This document shows, piece after piece, positions 35,026-43,875 of a DNA stretch of 64,000 nucleotides. Below the pieces are notes generated by a model. The model saw nothing but the letters and a program-made list of their open reading frames with translations. It was not told the DNA's origin and did no database searches. The position numbers were made by a program, and so were the translations under genes. Each line of letters starts with the position of its first letter. Within the stretch, counting starts at the first letter, position 1. The stretch lies in assembly GCF_009650095.1 (NCBI RefSeq), contig NZ_CP045915.1, positions 3,100,001 to 3,164,000 of the forward strand, given 5' to 3'. Source of the stretch: Gracilibacillus salitolerans (GTDB lineage: Bacteria; Bacillota; Bacilli; Bacillales; Amphibacillaceae).

Positions 35026-35127
35026 AGAGCGAATGGTAGCACTCATCAAAATTCGGAATGGAAGAAAGTAAATCTAACTTCGCAGTTTATGTATTTTCTG
35101 CTCCAATTTACACGTGTTATTAGAAAA

Positions 35128-35151
35128 AACCCCTCCTGAGCTGGAGAGGTT
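35128..35151 (-). terminator. Terminator of accDA
   Basis: Minus strand AACCTCTCC, 6-nt loop, GGAGGGGTT (one wobble pair), then TTTTTTC. It overlaps the region just after the accA stop. Confidence 0.8.
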
Positions 35152-35156
35152 TATAT

Positions 35157-36131
35157 TTATACTTCTACTTTATTTATTGATGATTGAACTTCACCGATTT
35201 GTTTGTATTTTTCCCAGCGTTTGTCTAATAGCGATGTTTCATTTTCTACTTCTAATTCTTGTAATGATTCATCTAATACTTTACTGATATTTAATGCTTG
35301 AGTTACCATATCGCGATGTGCACCACCGAGTGGTTCTGGTATGACCTCATCAATAACATTTAATTCTTTTAAATCCGGGGCTGTTATTTTCAACGATTTC
35401 GCAGCTCTTTCTGCTTGTCCTGAATCTTTCCAAAGCAATGCGGCTGCACCTTCTGGCGAGATAACAGAATAAGTAGAGTTCTCTAACATGTGAATTCTGT
35501 CTCCTACCCCTATACCTAACGCACCGCCACTTCCACCTTCACCGATTACCATACAAATTATTGGTACTCTTATTCCAGCCATCTCCATCAAATTTCTTGC
35601 AATGGCTTCACTTTGTCCTCGCTCTTCTGCCGCTTTTCCTGGATAAGCACCTTTCGTATCAATAAATGATATGATTGGTCGGTTAAACTTTTCAGCTTGT
35701 TTCATATGACGTAGCGCTTTACGGTACCCTTCAGGGTGTGGGCTACCAAAGTTACGCTTGATGTTATCTTTCGTATTTTTCCCGCGTTGTTGTCCAATAA
35801 TCGTTACAGGTTTTCCTTTATATTTTGCGATACCTGCAACAATCGCTTCGTCATCCCCAAATAAACGATCCCCATGAAATTCAATAAAATTAGTAAATAA
35901 TTGCTCAATATAGTCTAATGACGTTGGACGTTCTGCATGACGAGCGATTTGTACACGATCCCACGGTTGTAACTTTCCGTAAATATCATTTTCTAAGTTA
36001 GCTAGCCGATCTTCCATTTTGCTAATTTCATCCGATAAATCAATATCACTATTTTCTGTCATAGCTTTTAATTCTTCAATTTTTTCACGTAACTCAATAA
36101 CAGGCTTCTCAAACTCCAGTACTTGTTTCAA
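35157..36131 (-). CDS. accA: Acetyl-CoA carboxylase carboxyltransferase subunit alpha
   Basis: AccA forms the carboxyltransferase with AccD and makes malonyl-CoA for fatty acid synthesis. The crotonase-like fold shows [28 protein letters not shown] and [19 protein letters not shown] start at 36131 has GGAGGTGA just upstream and gives 324 residues (B. subtilis 325); the ATG at 36152 lacks a binding site. It overlaps the accD end by 23 nt, so translation is coupled, which suits equal subunit numbers. Confidence 0.95.
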   Translation of the reverse strand: MKQVLEFEKPVIELREKIEELKAMTENSDIDLSDEISKMEDRLANLENDIYGKLQPWDRVQIARHAERPTSLDYIEQLFTNFIEFHGDRLFGDDEAIVAGIAKYKGKPVTIIGQQRGKNTKDNIKRNFGSPHPEGYRKALRHMKQAEKFNRPIISFIDTKGAYPGKAAEERGQSEAIARNLMEMAGIRVPIICMVIGEGGSGGALGIGVGDRIHMLENSTYSVISPEGAAALLWKDSGQAERAAKSLKITAPDLKELNVIDEVIPEPLGGAHRDMVTQALNISKVLDESLQELEVENETSLLDKRWEKYKQIGEVQSSINKVEV

Positions 36132-36987
36132 TGGTGTCACCTCCAAATCCATGGATGTCCAATATCGTTCCTAACGTATCTCGCATCTCCCCGCGAGGGA
36201 TTACTTTATCAACTTGTCCGTGTTTCAACTGAAATTCAGCAGTTTGAAAATCTTTCGGTAGTTTTTCCCGAATGGTTTGTTCGATAATTCGTCTTCCAGC
36301 AAAACCGATTAATGCTCCTGGCTCTGCGAAATTGTAATCGCCGATCGAAGCAAAGCTAGCAGATACTCCACCCGTAGTAGGGTTTGTCATCACAGAAATA
36401 AATAAGCCATTTTCCCTATGCAAACGTTCAATGGCAATCGATGTTTTGGCCATCTGCATAAGGCTTAATATCCCTTCCTGCATACGAGCTCCACCTGATG
36501 CTGTAAAAATAATGATCGGCATTTTTTCTTCACGTGCTCGTTCAATTGCTCTAGCGATTTTCTCACCTACAACAGATCCCATACTTCCCATTCTAAAGCG
36601 GGAATCCATGATAGCAACCGCGGTTCTGATCTCGTGTATTTTGCCTTCACCTGTAACAACAGCTTCATTTAAGCCTGTTTTTTCTCTATCTTTTTCTAGT
36701 TTTTCTTCATATTGAGGAAACTGAAGCGGATTATGTGATAATAAACCCTCATCCCATTCCACAAAGCTGTCTTCATCAAATAAACTTTTTATACGGTCAA
36801 ATGAAGAAATTTGATGATGGTGTCCACACTCCGGACAAACATTTAAATTTTTATATAGTTCTTTCTGATAAAATATTTTTTTGCAACCGCCACATTTTTG
36901 CATCAAACCTTCCGGTACGTCTTTTTTGCCATTCTCACCAGGGATGGATGCGTATTTCTTCTTTTTTCCAAACAAATCTTTCAACAA
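36109..36987 (-). CDS. accD: Acetyl-CoA carboxylase carboxyltransferase subunit beta
   Basis: AccD is the zinc-containing carboxyltransferase subunit. The zinc finger is CGGC...CPEC near residues 32-53, followed by the crotonase-like core ([45 protein letters not shown]). A TTG start at 36987 gives an [14 protein letters not shown] opening like B. subtilis AccD, with AAGGAGG 8 nt upstream; the ATG at 37008 overlaps that binding site. It is cotranscribed with accA. Confidence 0.95.
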   Translation of the reverse strand: MLKDLFGKKKKYASIPGENGKKDVPEGLMQKCGGCKKIFYQKELYKNLNVCPECGHHHQISSFDRIKSLFDEDSFVEWDEGLLSHNPLQFPQYEEKLEKDREKTGLNEAVVTGEGKIHEIRTAVAIMDSRFRMGSMGSVVGEKIARAIERAREEKMPIIIFTASGGARMQEGILSLMQMAKTSIAIERLHRENGLFISVMTNPTTGGVSASFASIGDYNFAEPGALIGFAGRRIIEQTIREKLPKDFQTAEFQLKHGQVDKVIPRGEMRDTLGTILDIHGFGGDTIETSTGV

Positions 36988-37043
36988 GGAAGATTCCTCC
37001 TTCTTCATTACACTACAATGTATTCGAAACTAAAATTTCTTAT

Positions 37044-37610
37044 TCAATTGTTTTCTTTGTATTTTTTTACCATATCATAATAATATTGATCAGGGTAATC
37101 AGCTTGCTCAACATACTCTGAAAAATCTTGCATCAAACGCCACATTTTAAACAAAAGATGATTACCATTTGCTTTAAAAAAGACAAGAAAAAAGCGATGG
37201 CGTTTTTCCTCTTTTGATAAAGATGGGTCATCTAAAATCTCTATCAATCGTTGTAATTGTTGGTCTGAAATCGAATCAACGGATAAAACGTGCTTTTCCA
37301 ACACTTTTATCGCTTGCTGCAATTCTTCTTGTGTCTGAGAATCTTGTAAGACGAATGAAGCTAACAATTCTACGGCATGGTAGGTTTGATAATCTCGTAA
37401 ATAAGTACCTTCCCCTTGCCTTGTTTCGATAATCCCTAATAATTCAATGGCTCTTAAAGCTTCTCTAACAGAGGATCTAGCCGCATCTAATTGCACGGAT
37501 AACTGTCTTTCTGAAGGCAACTTATCTCCAGGTAAGTACCCAGCTTCTTTGATAAGACGTTGAATTTCGCTTAGCACTTGCTGATACACTTTAATGCGCT
37601 CTGACATCAC
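37044..37610 (-). CDS. GntR/FadR-type transcriptional regulator
   Basis: The N-terminal winged helix (about 10-75) has the GntR signature GDKLPSERQLSVQLDAARSS and VREALRAIELLGII; the C-terminal helical part (about 85-188) is a short FCD-like ligand domain. The effector is unknown. It lies directly upstream of accD on the same strand, in the place where B. subtilis has the malic enzyme gene ytsJ, so control of accDA or of a nearby metabolic step is a fair inference but unproven. Confidence 0.88.
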   Translation of the reverse strand: MMSERIKVYQQVLSEIQRLIKEAGYLPGDKLPSERQLSVQLDAARSSVREALRAIELLGIIETRQGEGTYLRDYQTYHAVELLASFVLQDSQTQEELQQAIKVLEKHVLSVDSISDQQLQRLIEILDDPSLSKEEKRHRFFLVFFKANGNHLLFKMWRLMQDFSEYVEQADYPDQYYYDMVKKYKENN

Positions 37611-37695
37611 TTTCCCCCTGTTACCATCTTTACTGGTCAGACCAATTAACTATTACATTATATCAGATCAATAAATGATGTAAAGAGGCACCCTT

Positions 37696-40600
37696 CTATG
37701 TAGAATGCCTAATCACTACATTGTCCTCTCCAAAGTATTGTTTTAATTCTTTGATGACATTCCATGCACTATCTAGATTATAGTTGCTCGCTAATTTAAA
37801 TAATTGTCGCTGCTTTTCTTGATAAAGAAAGACAGTAGAGGAGCCTGGATATTTCGTTGCCAATTCTTCCAATTTCTCTAATAGCTCCTCATTTTCATCA
37901 GCTACTTTGATATAAACACTGTCTGTTGTTAATTGCTTCTCTTCCAATTGATATGGTTGGATATCATTAACAAGCAGTTGTTTTTTTTCATTTCGTTCTT
38001 CTAATTTTCCTTCTACAAACACAAAACTGTCTTCTTCGAGCCAATGATTAACTTGTCGGAATATTTTTGGAAATAATACCGTGTCGATTTCATCTGATTC
38101 ATCCGAGATCGTTGCAAAAGCCATTGTTTCTCCTTTTTTAGTTCGAATGATTTTTAGAGATTGAACCACCGCAGCCATTTTTATCTTTTTCTGTTTTAAG
38201 TACTGTGCTTGCTGGATCGAAACATATCCATACTTGCGTATTTTATCACGTACCTGGGCTAGTGGATGAGTGGATACAAAGAATCCTACCACTTCTTTCT
38301 CCATCATCAGTTGCTTCATAATCGGATATGGGTCTGTCTCGGTATAAGAAACATCTAATGCCAAATCACCCTCAAAGAAATGAATCTGGTCATCAAACTC
38401 TCTAAATAACTCTCCTTGCTCCATTGCTTCATCAAGACTTGCTAATAGGGTAGCACGATTGTCATGCAGTTCATCGAATGCACCAGCTAAAATCAGCGAT
38501 TCAATAATCGACCGGTTGATTTTTTGCAGTGGTACCCGTAGACAAAAATCAAATAAATTTTTAAAACGTTGATTCTTTCGTGCATCTAATATCGTTTGTA
38601 CAGCTTGAAATCCTATACCTTTTATAATGTTTAAACCAATTCTGATACTGCCTTTTTCAGCTTTGAATTTACCAATACTCTGATTAATGGATGGTGGTAA
38701 AATCGCAATGTTTCTGCTTTTAGCTTCTCGCAAATAAATCTGTATTTTTTCGGAGTTTCCCATATGCATGCTTAACATTTCAATAAAGAATGCCACCGGG
38801 TAATTAGCTTTTAAGTAGGCTAATTGGTAGGCAATGACACTATAGGCAACAGCATGACTTCTGTTAAATCCATAATTAGAGAAACGAACAATCCAATCGA
38901 AAACTTCTTCAGCAGTTCTGCTATTATACCCATTTTCCAGACTTCCATTGATAAATTTTTGTTTATTATCTATTAAAAGTGTTTTATCTTTCTTACTTAC
39001 TGCCCTTCTGAGAATATCTGCTTCACCATATGTAAAACCAGCCATTTCATGAACAATTTGCATAATTTGTTCTTGATAGACGAGCACACCATATGTTTTT
39101 TCCAATATGGAGGCTAAATCAGGATGAAGATGAGGGATCTCCTTCGTCTTATTTTTACGTTCGATATAGGTTGGAATAAACTCCATGGGACCTGGTCGGT
39201 ACAAAGCATTTACTGCTACAATATCTTCAAAATTTGTGGGACGTAATTCTCGTAAAACTTTTTGCATTCCCTGTGACTCGAGTTGAAAAATACCGTTTGT
39301 TTCACCTTTTTGTAATAGTTTATAGGTATTTTCATCATCAAAAGGTATGTTTCTCAAGGAAATAGAATACTTATCATGATATTCAATTTGTTTTAAAATC
39401 TTTTCAATTAAGGTCAAGTTACGTAATCCAAGAAAATCGATTTTTAATAAACCGATTTTCTCCAAATCGTTCATAGGATATTGGGTTAATGCGACATTAT
39501 TTTGAGATGGAATGGTTGCTACATGACGTGTCATCTCTTGATCACTGATAATAACACCAGCCGCGTGTGTCGAAACATGTCGTGGTAGCCCTTCTAGTTG
39601 GTTGGCGATTTTAAATAGTCTTTTCAATTGTTCCGATTGTTTGACATACTCTGTCAATTCTGGTGTTTGCTTTAACATTGCCGCAATGGTACTGTTACTA
39701 TCTTTGGGCAATGATTTTAAAATATAAGCCTGATCATTATCATGAATGTCCAATACTTTAAAAAGCTCCCGTAATAAAGAGCGCGTCGCAAATGTACCAA
39801 AAGTGATGATTTGTGCCACATGATCTGTACCATATTTATCTACAACATAACGAATCACCTGATCTCTCTTCTCGTCTGAAAAGTCAATATCGATATCAGG
39901 CATGGTAACACGATCCGGGTTTAAAAATCGTTCAAATAACAAATCATATTTAATTGGGTCTACATCTGTAATCCCTAAAAGATATGCTACAAGTGAACCA
40001 GCTGCAGATCCACGACCTGGTCCCACCATAATTTGATTTTCTTTCGCATAATGAACAAAGTCCCAAACAATCAGAAAATAATCACTGAATCCCATTGATT
40101 GTATTACGTCAATTTCATAATGGAGACGTTCTGCAATTTCTTCGGTCACTTGTGGATATTTATCAGGTAAACTTTTTTTACATAATTCCTCTAAAAACTG
40201 GTCGGCATGGATACCACTCGGGACCGGATATTTGGGTAATAACCTTTGTTCTAAGGGGAGCTCAATGTAACATTGTTCTGCTAGTTGATTAGCTTCTGTC
40301 AGTAACTCAGGCCATTTCTGGAACGCTATTTCAAGTTCGTCTGGCGTTCTTAAATATGTACCTTCTATTTCCTCAAGCATTTTCTGGTTCCATTTTACAC
40401 CTTGATCAATCGCACGCAAACAACTATAAGCAGCCACTTCTAATTTGTTTAAGTATTTTACATCTGACATTGCCACTATTTTGATATCCAATTGTTCCAG
40501 CATGTCCCGGTAATTGGTCATATTTTCTGATACACCAAGATAAATATTTTCTAAATGATAATCCGTTCTGATTTGTTGTAGATTCGTCTCTATTTGTTCT

Positions 40601-40983
40601 ACCTGCCATTGGTCAGCAGGCAAAATAGTAAAAAGAGATTCATCGTAGTTCTTCAGCATTTCAACGGTTACTTTTTTACCATGCTGCATTGCTGTACTTA
40701 ACTGCAACAAATGCTGATAACCTATTACATTTTTCGCTAAAGCGATGACTTCAACCAAACGTTCATTAATTTCGACTTGATAAGAAAGTCCGATGATCGG
40801 ATTTATTCCTGCCTTCTTACATGCTTGATAAAAAGGGATCGCTCCATGCATGACCCCTTCATCCGTCAACGCAAGGTGCTGATAGCCATAGCTTTTCGCC
40901 TGATTTACCAATGGTGCTATTTGAACCGTGCTATTCATTAATGAGTAGCCACTTTTGATTTGCAGTGCAGAAGAATGCGACAT
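37696..40983 (-). CDS. dnaE: DNA polymerase III subunit alpha DnaE, degenerate PHP domain
   Basis: DnaE is the second replicative polymerase of low-GC Gram-positives, extending RNA primers before PolC takes over. Order: PHP domain (1-210), polymerase core with the catalytic PDIDIDFSDE, helix-hairpin-helix, and an OB fold near 960-1040. At the PHP N-terminus the metal-binding HxH of family members is replaced: ALQIKSGYSL stands where B. subtilis has HLQVHSGYSL, so PHP phosphoesterase activity is unlikely. At 1095 residues it has typical length. Its start is preceded by AGGAGGTGAG. Confidence 0.95.
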   Translation of the reverse strand: MSHSSALQIKSGYSLMNSTVQIAPLVNQAKSYGYQHLALTDEGVMHGAIPFYQACKKAGINPIIGLSYQVEINERLVEVIALAKNVIGYQHLLQLSTAMQHGKKVTVEMLKNYDESLFTILPADQWQVEQIETNLQQIRTDYHLENIYLGVSENMTNYRDMLEQLDIKIVAMSDVKYLNKLEVAAYSCLRAIDQGVKWNQKMLEEIEGTYLRTPDELEIAFQKWPELLTEANQLAEQCYIELPLEQRLLPKYPVPSGIHADQFLEELCKKSLPDKYPQVTEEIAERLHYEIDVIQSMGFSDYFLIVWDFVHYAKENQIMVGPGRGSAAGSLVAYLLGITDVDPIKYDLLFERFLNPDRVTMPDIDIDFSDEKRDQVIRYVVDKYGTDHVAQIITFGTFATRSLLRELFKVLDIHDNDQAYILKSLPKDSNSTIAAMLKQTPELTEYVKQSEQLKRLFKIANQLEGLPRHVSTHAAGVIISDQEMTRHVATIPSQNNVALTQYPMNDLEKIGLLKIDFLGLRNLTLIEKILKQIEYHDKYSISLRNIPFDDENTYKLLQKGETNGIFQLESQGMQKVLRELRPTNFEDIVAVNALYRPGPMEFIPTYIERKNKTKEIPHLHPDLASILEKTYGVLVYQEQIMQIVHEMAGFTYGEADILRRAVSKKDKTLLIDNKQKFINGSLENGYNSRTAEEVFDWIVRFSNYGFNRSHAVAYSVIAYQLAYLKANYPVAFFIEMLSMHMGNSEKIQIYLREAKSRNIAILPPSINQSIGKFKAEKGSIRIGLNIIKGIGFQAVQTILDARKNQRFKNLFDFCLRVPLQKINRSIIESLILAGAFDELHDNRATLLASLDEAMEQGELFREFDDQIHFFEGDLALDVSYTETDPYPIMKQLMMEKEVVGFFVSTHPLAQVRDKIRKYGYVSIQQAQYLKQKKIKMAAVVQSLKIIRTKKGETMAFATISDESDEIDTVLFPKIFRQVNHWLEEDSFVFVEGKLEERNEKKQLLVNDIQPYQLEEKQLTTDSVYIKVADENEELLEKLEELATKYPGSSTVFLYQEKQRQLFKLASNYNLDSAWNVIKELKQYFGEDNVVIRHST

Positions 40984-41062
40984 ATTCTCACCTCCTAGAT
41001 GATGCGATCAAATGTTTTATCCCTTTATTATATCAGACCTTCTACAACTTGTAAGTTAGTAA

Positions 41063-41090
41063 ACATATACTGGACGAGTTCACATATATT
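41063..41090 (+). promoter_or_regulatory. Sigma-E-like promoter of ytrHI
   Basis: ACATATA, 13-bp spacer, CATATATT lies 38 bp before the ytrH ATG and fits the sigma-E pattern (KMATATT, 13-15 bp, CATACANT) with mismatches. B. subtilis ytrHI are in the sigma-E regulon. Confidence 0.4.
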
Positions 41091-41128
41091 TTAATTGAGA
41101 ACAATTTTAAGTGCCAGGAGGGGTGTGA

Positions 41129-41461
41129 ATGGAAGAACGCTTCGTAGCAACGATGATGCAATGTTATTTTATCGCTTTTGGTGTGATGATTGGTGGATCT
41201 ATAATTGGCAGTATAGGTGCATTTGTAGCTGGCGATGCTCCATTCACCCATATCAACCGGATTGCAAAAAATTTACGTATTTGGGCTATTGTTGCTGCAA
41301 TAGGAGGTACTTTTGATGCCATTTATAATTTTGAAAGAGGTATCTATGAAGGATCTACCATTGACTTAGTTAAACAAATCCTACTGATTATTACCGCAAT
41401 GGGTGGTGCACATACTGCATTATTAGTAATCGAATGGATTATACAAGAGGAGATTCAATAA
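41129..41461 (+). CDS. ytrH: Sporulation membrane protein YtrH
   Basis: A 110-residue membrane protein with three hydrophobic segments matching YtrH, a mother-cell sporulation protein needed for normal spores in B. subtilis. GGSIIGSIGAFVAGDAPFTH and GGTFDAIYNFERG are characteristic. AGGAGGGGTGTGA precedes the ATG. Its TAA overlaps the ATG of ytrI (TAATG), so the pair is translationally coupled. Confidence 0.93.
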   Translation: MEERFVATMMQCYFIAFGVMIGGSIIGSIGAFVAGDAPFTHINRIAKNLRIWAIVAAIGGTFDAIYNFERGIYEGSTIDLVKQILLIITAMGGAHTALLVIEWIIQEEIQ

Positions 41462-41970
41462 TGCACATTCCTCCGTATCATAAACGTCCTTCATGGCAAC
41501 GATTTTTGGCCGGTGTCGCTATTGGTACGATTATCGGCTATATTATTTTTATTTATATGTTTGGCGAATTACAAGAAAAGTGGATTGAAGAAAACCTTGC
41601 ATTGCGTGGAGACCTTCAGGACCTTAATCAAAGCTATGAGAATTTACGAAAGAATCATGAAACACTTGACCAGCAAACGAAAGAAGGTTTGCAGGTATCA
41701 GAAATTAATATCGAATTTTTAAATCTGAAAGAATTAAACATAGATACTGATCGGATAATGATTCAACAGTTAGAAGAAGCGGTTCGCACAGAAGCAGCAC
41801 ATGCAGTAGGCAAAAGTATTGATGAAATTGCCGATTCCATTGATTTGCTTATTGCGACCATCGAAAACAAAACAATCAACATCGATGATTTCAGATTTCA
41901 AGCGGAAATCGAAAGAATCATTGTCAGTGAGACATTATATTTGTCGATCCAGTTGAAAATAGCCCCGTAA
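41461..41970 (+). CDS. ytrI: Sporulation membrane protein YtrI
   Basis: About 169 residues: a cytoplasmic basic start (HIPPYHKRPSWQRF), one transmembrane helix (AGVAIGTIIGYIIFIYMFG), then a coiled coil (about 35-75) and an alpha/beta domain. This is the YtrI arrangement. It is made with YtrH in the mother cell. The ATG at 41461 follows GAGGAG and overlaps the ytrH stop. Confidence 0.9.
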   Translation: MHIPPYHKRPSWQRFLAGVAIGTIIGYIIFIYMFGELQEKWIEENLALRGDLQDLNQSYENLRKNHETLDQQTKEGLQVSEINIEFLNLKELNIDTDRIMIQQLEEAVRTEAAHAVGKSIDEIADSIDLLIATIENKTINIDDFRFQAEIERIIVSETLYLSIQLKIAP

Positions 41971-41978
41971 TAAATCTC

Positions 41979-42011
41979 ATTTCTCAAGGTCACCATCAGA
42001 CCTTGAGAAAT
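41979..42011 (+). terminator. Terminator between convergent ytrHI and nrnA
   Basis: ATTTCTCAAGGTC and GACCTTGAGAAAT form a 13-bp stem with a 7-nt loop. T-tracts are weak on both strands, but position between two convergent stops supports the call. Confidence 0.7.
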
Positions 42012-42025
42012 CATCTATATACAGA

Positions 42026-42970
42026 TTATTTTTCTTTACACACTTCTTCTAGATCTGCTAAAACGTTGTCTACTGTTTCCCATTGATGAATCTTAGCACC
42101 TGATGCAAGCGGATGTCCGCCACCTTCATAATTAGCCGCAACTTGATTAATAACAGGACCTTTGGAGCGGAGACGCACACGAATAACATCGTCTTCCTCC
42201 ACAAATATCACCCATATTTTGATATCCTCAATATCTCCTAATACTCCTACAACGGAACTAGTCTCGGATGCTTCTACATTAAACTGCTTCAAAATATCTT
42301 TTGTTAATTTCACATAGCTTACGCCAGCTTCTGATACGGTTATATTTTGGAGAATATAACCTTTCAACCTAGCAATGTTTAAATTTGTTTTATACATTTC
42401 CTCATACATCTCTGTGCGATCAAAGTCATAAGCAACTAACTCTGAAGCATATTGGAAAGTCCTTTCGGTAGTGCTTGGGAATAAAAAGCGACCGGTATCA
42501 CCTACTATTCCACAATACAAAAGAAAAGCAGCTCTATTGGTCATTTTTAATCCATTTTCTTTTTGTTCACTATAAAAGTGATAAATCATTTCGCTTGTGG
42601 AACTCGAATCTACATCAACCCATTGAACATCTCCGTATGCATCTACTCCTGGATGGTGATCAATTTTTATTACTTCCTTTGCTAGCTCGAAGCGTTGATC
42701 TGAGATTCTTTCCTGGTTAGCCGTATCACACACAATAACAAGCGCCTCTGAATAAAGCTCATCTTTGATATCATCCATCGTTGCTAAGAATGATAAAGAG
42801 GCTTCCTCTTCACCAACTACATATACATTTTTATCGGAAAAGCTTGCTTTAATTATCTCTGCTAGTCCACTTTGTGACCCATATGCATCAGGGTCTGGAC
42901 GAACGTGACGATGAATGATAATCGTATCGTATTGTTTCATTTTCTCAAATATTTGCGACATTACTGACAT
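42026..42970 (-). CDS. nrnA: Oligoribonuclease / pAp phosphatase NrnA
   Basis: NrnA (YtqI) degrades nanoRNAs and dephosphorylates pAp. The DHH family motifs are visible: RHVRPDPDAYGS, VCDTAN and KIDHHPG (the DHH motif), and the C-terminal DHHA1 domain ends with NYEGGGHPLASGA. Length 314 is typical. AAGGAGTACACAT precedes the ATG at 42970. It is transcribed away from ytpI and ends opposite ytrI. Confidence 0.94.
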   Translation of the reverse strand: MSVMSQIFEKMKQYDTIIIHRHVRPDPDAYGSQSGLAEIIKASFSDKNVYVVGEEEASLSFLATMDDIKDELYSEALVIVCDTANQERISDQRFELAKEVIKIDHHPGVDAYGDVQWVDVDSSSTSEMIYHFYSEQKENGLKMTNRAAFLLYCGIVGDTGRFLFPSTTERTFQYASELVAYDFDRTEMYEEMYKTNLNIARLKGYILQNITVSEAGVSYVKLTKDILKQFNVEASETSSVVGVLGDIEDIKIWVIFVEEDDVIRVRLRSKGPVINQVAANYEGGGHPLASGAKIHQWETVDNVLADLEEVCKEK

Positions 42971-43090
42971 ATGTGTACTCCTTTTTTTATCACGTATTAT
43001 TTTTCACTAGCAATTCTATACTAGTAACGGTACAATAGAAAGGTATTTTTATCTAGCATATAGCTTGTGATGTTATCGGAGGTTTTATTT

Positions 43091-43390
43091 ATGGTTATTT
43101 TCCCAATTATTATTGTGCTATCGTTTATTATGTATATTTATTATAAAGTCATGATAATGAGGGATCGTGATCCACTGACTCAAGAAATTAAAAATGCTAA
43201 AGCTCGGATAGCGTTAGGTATTTTTATAAGTGTCTTTGGCGTGAATCAATATTTATTTTATCAAACACAGCTTGCATTATTTATAACGCTCGTATTTCTT
43301 TTCTTCGGTATCGCCCAAGGTTATGGCGGTATTAAACGTTTGACGCATTATAGAGGAGAATATCAAAAAAGAGCACAAATGAATCAATAA
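43091..43390 (+). CDS. ytpI: YtpI family membrane protein
   Basis: A 99-residue protein with two or three hydrophobic segments and the YtpI pattern (FPIIIVLSFIMYIYYK, then ALGIFISVFGVNQYLFY and GIAQGYGGIKRLTHY). Function unknown. ATG 43091 is preferred because GGAGG precedes it, and the length then agrees with B. subtilis YtpI (about 100). It is divergent from nrnA. Confidence 0.88.
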   Translation: MVIFPIIIVLSFIMYIYYKVMIMRDRDPLTQEIKNAKARIALGIFISVFGVNQYLFYQTQLALFITLVFLFFGIAQGYGGIKRLTHYRGEYQKRAQMNQ

Positions 43391-43400
43391 CATTTCACCG

Positions 43401-43432
43401 AAAGCAAATTGTCAAAGCGCAATTTGCTTTTC
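43401..43432 (+). terminator. Terminator of ytpI
   Basis: AAAGCAAATTG, 8-nt loop, CAATTTGCTTT followed by TCTATT on the plus strand. Confidence 0.75.
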
Positions 43433-43470
43433 TATTAAGAAAAGATAACCTTTAATCGCTTCAAACATAT

Positions 43471-43798
43471 ACCACGAAGTAACTTTCTCAGAGGTTGCTT
43501 TCTAAATCAATTCAGGAAACTATACGAAGCTGCCGAAAAAATGCGAGACTCCTATGGGTCGACTAAAAGCGGTCACGTCCTGTGGCCAACGTCGACACTT
43601 GATCGTCCTGCTCTTCGTCTGAAACCCCGCAGGAAGCGTTCTCCGACGACATAGGAAACACTACGAAAGCGATCTTTGTTTGAGTAGATGTTGCACTTGT
43701 GCCCCTTGGGTGAAAGCGAGTATTTTTCGCAGCGGCGAATAAGCACTCAACAATAATCAGAATGGAATATAGTAAATCTGAGTTTTCACTAGTTCACA
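43471..43798. repeat. MITE-like intergenic element, third large member
   Basis: In the 485-bp gap between ytpI and ytoI. Ends resemble the other members: CACGAAGTAACTTTC on the left, and AGAATGGAATATAGTAAATC then TTTTCACTAGTTCAC on the right. The interior has GC-rich stretches with GCGAGACTCCTATGGG and GAGTATTTTTCGCAGCGGCG, related to the palindromic modules near 34.7-35.0 kb. No gene is apparent. Confidence 0.5.
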
Positions 43799-43875
43799 AT
43801 TTTTATCAACTGTGCCCATTTTCAAAGAATTATGGGCTAGAAACGGTATGGATAGTGCTTACTTTACTTTTTAAT

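Larger units (their letters stand above)
34661..35085. repeat. MITE-like intergenic element with nested palindromes
   Basis: Fills most of the 746-bp gap between accA and pfkA. Outer tips are CTGCGAA (34661-34667) and TTCGCAG (35079-35085). Inside them lies a second inverted pair, CTTTCTTCCATTC (34693-34705) and GAATGGAAGAAAG (35056-35068). The middle holds two GC-rich hairpin modules listed separately. No reading frame of note is present. Confidence 0.6.
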
